Of a stretch of 64,000 nt of DNA, positions 52,701 through 62,600 are shown piece after piece. Below the pieces are notes generated by a model. The model worked only from the letters and a program-made list of their open reading frames with translations, was not told the origin of the DNA and did no database searches. Both the position numbers and the translations under genes were made by a program. Position 1 is the first letter of the stretch. Each line of letters starts with the position of its first letter. Source of the stretch: Myoxocephalus aenaeus (lineage: Eukaryota; Chordata; Actinopteri; Perciformes; Cottidae); assembly GCA_038501785.1 (NCBI GenBank), contig JBAMJR010000170.1:4126001-4190000 (forward strand), written 5' to 3'.

Positions 52701-55700
52701 TTTTTTGACAGTAGAATATTGAGAGAAACTCTTCAACTCGGTAATCAACAAACTGAATGTTTTATTTGTATGATCATTTAATCCACTAAACTGCGGTAGC
52801 TGTTATGTAAAATTACAATGCACCCTAAGGACTCATTCTGTTTCTAGTTCCTAAAATATTGCTGCTCTCGCTATAGAGTAACACACGTCAGCCTACCCAG
52901 AGTGCTTCTGGGACCTTGCTCTTGCTCATTTGCAGACATGTCATCAAGCCTACCCAGGTGCCTCCGTAAAGACGCAATGTGGATCACACATGCCAACTGA
53001 TGCATTAATTAGCAGGTTAGATGAATATATAAATTACCAATGCAGCATGGTGAATGAATGTCAAGACCAGTTAATTGAAGATGACGGTTTGTTCCTGAGA
53101 ACAGTGTCATCTAACTGCAGGACTGTTTTTTTTGGGGGGGGCTGTGGTGCCGAGCGGACAACTTCCATCATTCATGGTAATTAAGCACATGTCAAACTGT
53201 ATTGAGGGGATTTTTGGCTCTTTAATAAATAAGATGATCATGATGGATGAGGTGTGTCTGGCACTCTGTTTGGGTCCAATGGACACAGACGAGGGATTCA
53301 TCAACACCTACACGTGTCACCTAACTGTGTGCCTGTACAAGAGTGAGAGCGAGAGAGTAGGTGAAAGCGATAGTGGTGCAGGTGATGTATTTGTTTACGT
53401 GCCTTGTTCCAGGGTTATGCCTCTTCTTGTGTGACTGCGTTTCTCCAAGGCCTTTCTAACTGGTTCCTGCTTGAAGTTTCGTTGATAGATAACATCTTGA
53501 GGACGTACGAAAACAATTTTTCCCTGTTGAGTTTACGCCACGTATTATTCAACAGTGTCATCTGGCCTGATGATCTGCATACGCTGTTGTTTCCCACCCT
53601 CTGTAATCACTGCAGCATATTGAATCAATGTGACTCACTAAGTGAAACAAATTTCCTCTCGTTAAATGCTGGCATTGCTAAATGCTGACAGTAGGGCAAA
53701 AAAAGTTTTGTCCAGAAACGAAGTTAATTATTTTAGAATCTCTATGGAAATTAGCATATTTGCACGGAAAACATAATGAGTGACAAGGATTAATACCTGC
53801 AGAGCTACAGGTGAGCTGTTCTCCCACTTGTGTTTTCAACAAGAACAGCATATGAATACTATCGCCTCACACCGTACCTCTCCTTCACACTAACCCCGTC
53901 TCCTCTCTGTATTTCCAACAGCATTTCGCCACAACGAATGCCCGGACCCAGGTGTGCCAGTTAATGGTAAACGCTTCGGTGAGAGCCTTCAGCTGGGCAG
54001 TTCGATCTCATTCCTGTGCGAGGAGGGCTTTGTTAAGACCCACGGCTCGCAAACCGTCTCTTGCATTCTCAAGGATGGCAACGTGGTGTGGGACAATGCA
54101 GTGCCTCGCTGTGAGGGTGAGTAAACAAGTGGTCACCCTTCATGGCAGCCATCTTACAACAGGTGTTGGATGCTTGTTACTTCACCGGAATAGTTTAACT
54201 ACACACTCCAGCAATTATTATAATGTTTTTCTCATTAGGTAGCATGAGATGAAGCCTATTACTGGGGACACACATGGGTGCATGAAAAATATCGTCCCTC
54301 AGAATTACTGACTGTTTTTAATAGTAGTTGTAAATATTAATAAGATGAGAGATGGGATTCATTCCATGCTGTATTTTTTATCCAATATCTAACATTGTGT
54401 TTGATCTGGCATAGTTAGCTGTGTGGCACAGAAAACCCCAGATATCACCAGTGTAAATATGCAAAAAGTCCTTCAGATGAAGATGTGCTTTTGATTTGAA
54501 AGCATTTGTTCCATGGTCGAGCATCTCATTAGCTCGGTGCCCACTGTGTTATAACTGTTCTAAACCATGAAATTGGAATATGCTCTTTTATGTTTACTTT
54601 AGCTCGTAATTTAGCCTCACTGCATCTCCGGATTGTAAAGAGATCATTTACGCTGCACACCCAAATATTAAATGGATTATTGTTGATAAAAGGGAGGACA
54701 GTAAATCAATCTAAATGGATTTGCTGCTTCTTTTGGAATGCATTCATTATATATGTTTTACATTTGTTGCAGATATAATTGATTATTATCATCAACAATG
54801 TCTATAATAATACATTATAATGGCAGGGATCAGTAAGATCTGACTAACGGGTGGTGATTGCTGGTGGTAATACAGCAGCTTTGTATCTGTTGCTGCAGGC
54901 ATCATTTGTTGCATGCAGGTTGCAGAACCATCCTTTTTACCCCTCTCTGAATCAATATCAATAAACTATTTACAGCAAATAAGATGAAGCTATGTGTTAA
55001 CTAGCTAAGGCTCTTGGACACCAGCAATGTAGCACATTTAGCACAGACATGGTTCGGGCTCTGAGGGGCCTAATCAGGCTCAATATTCAAGATACACAAA
55101 GCAGAAACCATTATGAAAACATGTCACTTCCCCCTGTGTGCCACAGCAGCGTTGTATTCCTCTGAGACCATCTATCATACCCCTGCGTTTGTAGCGTAAT
55201 GCGTTTTATAGATGTCCTTCAGTATGCTGAGTTGGCTGATTAAATCATTCCACTTCAAAGGGAGCGAGGAGCTGGCACTGTAACTAAGCCGTCCGCTGTG
55301 CCTGTGTGTTCTGGTTAAGGATAGGCAGTTACAGAGATGTACGTGAAAAGAGAGCAGTAACAGAGGTGAGAGTATGGGAGAGGGGTCGATGGGCTCAAGT
55401 GTCTTTTGTGCTGGCGATCCAAGATGTTCTCCTTTCTCTGTTTGATGGGGAAGTCAGCAGCACTTTTGGTTTTATAACAGATTTAAAGACAACAGGATAG
55501 GGGAGGAAACACACGTATACACATGGAAATGTAATGCATGCCCTGGTGCACACATGCGTACATGCAGACACGTACGCGTACTATGAAGAGGTATGTTCCT
55601 CGGAGAAATGCTTAACCTTGAAGTGAGCTGTCACCAATTTACAGTAGATAGACCCTGGCACTAAAAGAAATGGGATGAGCCCCGGCTGATGCATGAGATC

Positions 55701-56603
55701 AACTATGGATGTTGTCATACATCAGATGGGAAAGACATGCATAATTCAATCTCTATCTGTTCCTCCTCTCCCTCCATATCGTCTGTCTCTCCATTAGCCC
55801 CATGTGGAGGGGATCTGAAGGCTCCCAGTGGGATCATCCTCTCCCCTGGATGGCCAGAACTCTATAAGGAGGCCCTTAACTGCGAATGGATCATTGAGGC
55901 TCCTCCAGGATACCCTATCAAGATCATCTTTGACAAGTGAGTCACCCAAATAACTCCTGCTGCGTCGCTGTTTTCTTTTTTCTTCTTCTCGGAACAAGCT
56001 TGGAATTTTTCTTTGATTTTACCTTCTCACAATTTCAGCAACCAGCTTGCTGCTTTCTATCACTTTTTTTTTCTTTCTGTCAGTAATGCACATTAACATA
56101 AACCCCCAACTAGGATAACATAACCCGGCTCCCTGAAGATCCACAGATATCCGTATGTACATACACAAATACACATAAATACAAAGAACGAGACACGACA
56201 CCTGCAAGTTTGACCTGCAAGTTTGTAAATGTATATATGCATATGCAATGCATATTTAAGTGGATATGGTCTGTCAAGGGGATCTGAAGAGATGGGAGGG
56301 AAGTGAATGTGTCCTGATGTTTAAGTGGGAGACAGAGGGACGAAACAGTCATACGATCAAACGCTACATTAGCGTTCCACTAAGGCTCATCCTTGCGAGC
56401 CCATCTCATCCTCGTCCCTGCCCCGATAGCACACCATGCAAAATGAATAGAACATAAATGTTTGTTGCTCTTTAATTTTCATGTAGCATCAATAAAATAT
56501 TACAAACTACTTCATTTAGATGACATGGTGCTGAAACTAAGCAATTTATTCATGGCTTTGAAGATGAAGTGGCTCTGGCAGGAAAGGCAGAAACACACAA
56601 CCA

Positions 56604-56651
<48 letters not shown>

Positions 56652-59600
56652 ATACATCCTACATTGATACACTCACCAAACCGTGTTGAATGCCAAAGGA
56701 TTTTCTAAAACTCAGCATGTGCAAATTATAAATGATTTTATTTAACCCTCCTAGTTTTTTTTATGTTGGTTAAAAGCAAATCATTGACATAAAGAAATTA
56801 ATGCTATTGTCAAAATATTTTAAATACAACTGTGGCCAAACGTTCACTGGTTTTCAGTTGGTCTCGGATGATTAGTAGATTTCCTTATTCATTCTGAATT
56901 GCACTGAGTATTTCCCATTTACCTAAAAGAAGATTAACCCGCTTCGGGGCCCAGGCCAAAAATTTGCTATCGGGCCCCTATTGGCCTTCTGTTTGCGGTA
57001 ATTTGGTAAAATGCTAATGTATTTAGCATGGCCCATGTCAATTTTTACACAGTGTTCCTCTGTGAGACAGCCTCAAGACCTTTATTATTCAGTTAATATT
57101 TAGTTTAAGTGGTGCATATTACCAAACTAATTTGTTGAAAAAAAGAAAAGAAATTTGGGGCCATCCGGGGCTCTTCGGGTCTGTGTACCCAGGACATTTG
57201 CTCACTATGTCTGGTCGCTAGTCCAGACATGCATTTAGCACGCTGATCAGATTTACCAATGAAATTGTCTGACTAAACAAATTGTAGTTAATAGACTTAT
57301 TCCTAGACTGATGTCCGGTATTTAACGGGCATCAGTCCTAACATTATTGAATAATGTATCCGTGCTTTTTCATTTTATGGTATAATTATTATCACACTGC
57401 AGCAGACACCTCCTCTGCTCTCTGTGACAAGGCTGAGCACCTCCATGTACACACCCTCACACATGCTCTCACACACACACACACATACATACACACACCG
57501 AGCGATTCAGGAAGGCTGCAGTAGAGACAGTGAAGTGATGATAACTACAACAAGTACGCTCGTTACTGTAAGCGCCTGTCTGTATGTAGTCCAGCAGTTC
57601 TGCTGGCTGGGACAAAGCAGTCCCCCCCCTCCCTCTGCCAGCGGTACCTGCAAGCAGAGACATCAGGAGGAGGAGGAGGAGGAGGAGGATAGAAGACAGG
57701 ATGAATGACTGATACTGACTGATGTCCGTGGTCCTCCTTCCTGCTCTTATTTTATCGACATTTTTGATGTGTTTCCAGTGAGATTTTAATGACGTTTTCG
57801 AGTTACTTTGCTGTTGTACACATCATTGTTGCTGATCTATAAACAACATTCAGTTGAATGTAAATATATTCTAATAATTATATATTCAAAAGCAAGCATT
57901 TGGTAATGATTGGTAGTAGTAGTATCGGTAAACATCCTATTGATACCATCCCAAGTGGGAACTTAATGTTGCCATATGTATTTGCATCACAATACAAATA
58001 ATGTGTTATTTTTCTTTTTATCTAAGGCCATAACAACCTTTCTTCCAATTCTCTGTTCTCAGGTTCCGCACTGAGGTCAACTATGACGTCCTTGAGGTGC
58101 GCGATGGACGTTTTCCCTCCTCACCTTTAATTGGCAGTTACCAGGGTACCCAGGTCCCTCAGTTCCTCATTAGCACCTCCAGCTTCCTGTTTCTCCTCTT
58201 CTCGACTGACAAGAGCCACTCGGACATCGGCTTCCGGATACGTTACGAAAGTAAGGGCTTAGAGTTTGTGAACGTAATAACACAGACTCAAACCAAACCT
58301 ACACCCAAAGATACAGAATATATATACTGTAAAGGATAGACTCATTTACCCATGCTTCACAGACCCTAATAGAAATTCATCTATTATAATATGGACCGAA
58401 TCAGAGACAGCAGCCATAACGTACTAGTAAAAGCTATACAAGCTTGGTCGTAAATACAATCTCTGCAGGCTCTCAATTTTACCATGAAGTAGTTCTTATT
58501 ACAACACCTATAATTAGAAAGTAAATGGGGTGAGTTAGTCCTTGCAGATATGTCTGTCTCGGCCCACAATACCATGCTCAAAATTCCATATACACTGTCT
58601 GTCACCTGCGTGCACCCACGCACAGCGGTCCTCACTCATGCTGTAAATCCAACCCTTAAAGAAGTGCCGTCCTCATTTCTACCAGTGTGGCTGACGCTAA
58701 CCTTTTGCACTTTCTCTGTGATGAATCGCTGCAAAGCTTCAATAATTCACTATGAATGTTACTTGGGCAGAAACTATGCAAGGTGGGGCGGGAAAGAGTG
58801 CTGAAACTTCTCATTTGTTTATTCCTGTTGTTCAAGTTAATTATTTATCAGGATTGCTTTCGGAGAAAAAAAACTACCTTTTAACGTTTCTGACCTCAAC
58901 TTGACCTATTGAAAACAGGGTCCAAGCCTAATTACGCTGCAAGCAGGTGGATTTTCAGTGTCTGTGTTTCTGTGTCATTAATTATTTCTAATTTTGTATC
59001 ATGTTCCTCTCTAGCCTTGCAGTTGCAGTCGGATCACTGCGTGGACCCTGGTATACCTGTCAACGGGCAGCGACACGGAAATGACTTCTATGTGGGCGCT
59101 TTGGTGACATTTACCTGTGAAGCGGGTTACACACTTAGTGACACAGAGCCTTTAGAGTGTGAACCCAATTTTCAGTGGAGTCGCCCCCTGCCTAGCTGTG
59201 ATGGTACGTTCCATAATATTGACCTAGAAATGAATAGTCTCCTGCCAGACTTCATCCTATTCATAGATAGGATTCATTGTTGTATGTTATTCAAGATGAA
59301 ACAGTAGAAATCTTTTTGAGCACTTTGCTTCATATTGCATCACATTTAAATTCACATAAATGTCTGAGTTATTATAAAATCCATTTGAGATAGCATTTCT
59401 TTCAGCAACTCTTGTTTTAGGCTTTAAAAGTTTTGGGCTCATTTCATCATAAATGTTTTATATGTAGGGCCTTGAGCTTCTCCTTTGATGTTTCCCTTTT
59501 CCCTCATCTGTAAATGTTTTTATATTTAAGGACAGTATTGATTTCTGCCCACTTTGTAATGATATTGATGATACCGCTCTCTCCTTTTTATGCCGCCTTG

Positions 59601-62600
59601 AAGGGCACCTCTTGTAAAATGTATTTTACCGCATTGTTAATGCACAGACAAGTTTTGCTATTTTTTGGGGACATTTTATTTCTGTCTTCATCCACTTTGT
59701 TTTGCCCTCTGATTTTGCCTCTCCTCTTATTTCTCTCCGTCATCCATCGCCCGCTGTACCCGTTTGCCCTGTGTCGTCAGCATTGTGTGGAGGTTATATC
59801 CAGGGCAACTTTGGCACCATCCTGTCACCTGGCTTCCCAGACTTCTACCCTCACAACCTGAACTGCACATGGATAATCGAGACCTCCCATGGCAAAGGTT
59901 AGCAGGGAAATTATGTGTCAACACATGCAGCAGTCAAATTCAATTTCCCTTACAATGCCATTTCCCCCTACTGAGTGGCCTTTGTATTTTGCTGAACATG
60001 CTGTCTCTGTAAGACGTGCTGAGAGGCTGGCCTAGGGCTACAGTGCCAAGGGACGGTGCTCCAGTCATGTCACCTTTTGGTAGAGCTCTCACATCAAATT
60101 GACACAGCCTTATTTGCGGACGCTTCCTATGTCTGGGTGTAATGTCTTTGATAAGTGATAGAGAGGGGAGACAGGGGAATTGATACTCGATGCATTATGA
60201 AACTGAGAATATGTTGTTGACTTTATAGTGAAAATAAGATGTATTTTGTGTTACATGTGATACATTTGTTTGCCTTACTTGAATGCAAATTCCAACTTGC
60301 AGGAGTTTATTTTTTAGACATATATGATAATGGGAATACCCCATAAGTACATCATTTGAAAGTGTTTTGTACCATTTTACCACTTTCTTCCTCTTATTCA
60401 GGTGTCCAATTCACCTTCCACACCTTCCACCTGGAGAGCCCTCACGACCATTTGTTGGTGACAGAGAACGGCAGCTTTTCTCAGCCCCTGTGGAGACTGA
60501 CGGGCTCCACACTGCCTTCACCTCTCAGCGCCGGCCTATTTGGAAACTACACCGCCCAGATCCGCTTTCTCTCCGACTTCTCTGTTTCCTACGAGGGATT
60601 CAACATCACTTTCTCCGGTAAGAATGGATTTAGGTATTCCAAGTGCTGAGAGACAAAAAGAGGGATAGCTGGAACAATTGCGGATCGCAATATTGAGCCA
60701 TGCATAATTTTGTAGACCGGGCTGAGGACGAGAGGTTAAGCACTGAAGGGGTTATGGCTACAAAGTGTGATACTGATGCCTCTATTGGTCCACCAAAAAT
60801 GTTTTAATTTAAAGATAAAAAATGACTTATATGAACAATACAAACTCTTCCAAGGGTTTTACACAAGACACATCTTTTCTAGCCATAACCCATTTAAGTT
60901 TATTTTTTAGATTGGACGTTTCAGGCTTCTGAGTATGGGACAGTGACTCGCTGTAAACTTTTAAATACAAGTGTATGTTTTGACACAAACTGGTATGCTT
61001 ATTTTGGAGGAGCCCACCATACACAAGGAGTAAATACTTATCTAAGTATGCGTCCTAGAAATATGTAATTACAGCCACTCAAGAGTGAATTATGAAATGG
61101 TTAACATCATGAGAATTGATTAATTTTAAATGAATCAATTAGGAGAGAGCACAGATGAGCCTCTACCCACTGAGAGCATCATTTCCCTCAGAGCATGCCT
61201 GAATATGAACACCAAGACTCAGTCTAAAGATCATCATAAAGTCCAGTAGACCAAATACCACCTATTTATTTAAATCTTAAGCTTTACAGGATGGATCTAA
61301 ATCTATGTCTGAAAGGAGGCCTAAATGTTGACACCCCCCGCATTAGCACGTGACGCTTTATTGATTTTGATAAATGACACGTTGATTAATTTAAGCATGG
61401 TTCACCCTCCTATTTATCCAGTGGGGAAAAGTTCTCAACCTTTCAAAGCGTGAGTCTTAACCAGTTCAATTTACACTTTCAAAATTCAAAAGTCACAGGA
61501 CATGGAAGTAACTATGATGTTGTCTTTTAGAACAGAACAAAACGGACATGTCACAGTTTATCTCAATGTACTTCTGTGGAGACGGTACCTTTACACCTTT
61601 TTTTTCTTTTTCTTCCAGAGTATGACTTGGAGCCATGTGAGGATCCTGGAATCCCACCATACAGTACCAGAAAAGGCCTGCAGTACGGAGTGGGTGACGC
61701 CCTCATCTTCTCCTGTTTCCCGGGTTATCGGCTGGAGGGTCCAGCGAGGGTGATTTGCTTAGGGGGTAGGAGGCGGGTGTGGAGCTCCCCTCTGCCAAGG
61801 TGTGTTGGTAGGTGGTCACATGCTTTATTTTTGGCTTTTGTCACTCCCCCTCTATCCCCCTCCCAATGCCATGTCACCTCACTCGCCCTTTCACATAAAC
61901 CCACCCATCCACTTACAAAACTGTCTGGCACGTTGGAAGACGAGGCATTTCCCTTTCAATCCTCCTCATTATCTTTCTCCGTCCACCCACGTTATGTCTC
62001 TTCATTGGATAGCGTCCCAGAAACAGCCATTTTGACGTTGTCCAAATAATATAGAGCAGCAGCTCTAATGAGGATGACATTAACGAGCTGGAATATGTTA
62101 ATTCTTGTTGTTGCTCGTTGCTAAAGCCTGGGAAACATGAGTAAAGCTGGACAGATTTAGGTCAGTATGTTGATTATATGATGCAGCAAACCTTAGGAGT
62201 TGCATTACATTGTTAATAAGAAAACACATTGTAGCCTAATCGGCCTAATGATAGGTAAAGCACAGCCCATGACAATGATTGATCTATTTATGATTGTCCT
62301 TCGCATGGCTCTTTTCAAACAGAACCTGCATATGGGATACCAATCGTGAACATCTGTAATTATTCTCCGGGAGTATTTATACCACTTGCCCATTTGTTTG
62401 TGTCTCTAAATAAAGTAAGTCATTTGTAAGCTTTAAGATTTTGACACTCTTTTGGAAACAAATAATTACAATTTGGAGAAGTCACATTTATTTTCTTCAC
62501 CCACGCAAATTAGATCAGATTCTCTGTTTCTAAATGTTTGTTGTGAGAGTTCGGGCATGTCTTAAGTAAGTAGGTCAAGCAATTTCAGCGTGTTAACATT

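Larger units (their letters stand above)
55937..58062 (+). other. Intron inside CUB5
   Basis: 2126 bases in phase 2. It carries CA microsatellites, a GGA repeat, and a GGGCCCC-rich stretch that may be an old transposon fragment. Confidence 0.85.
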
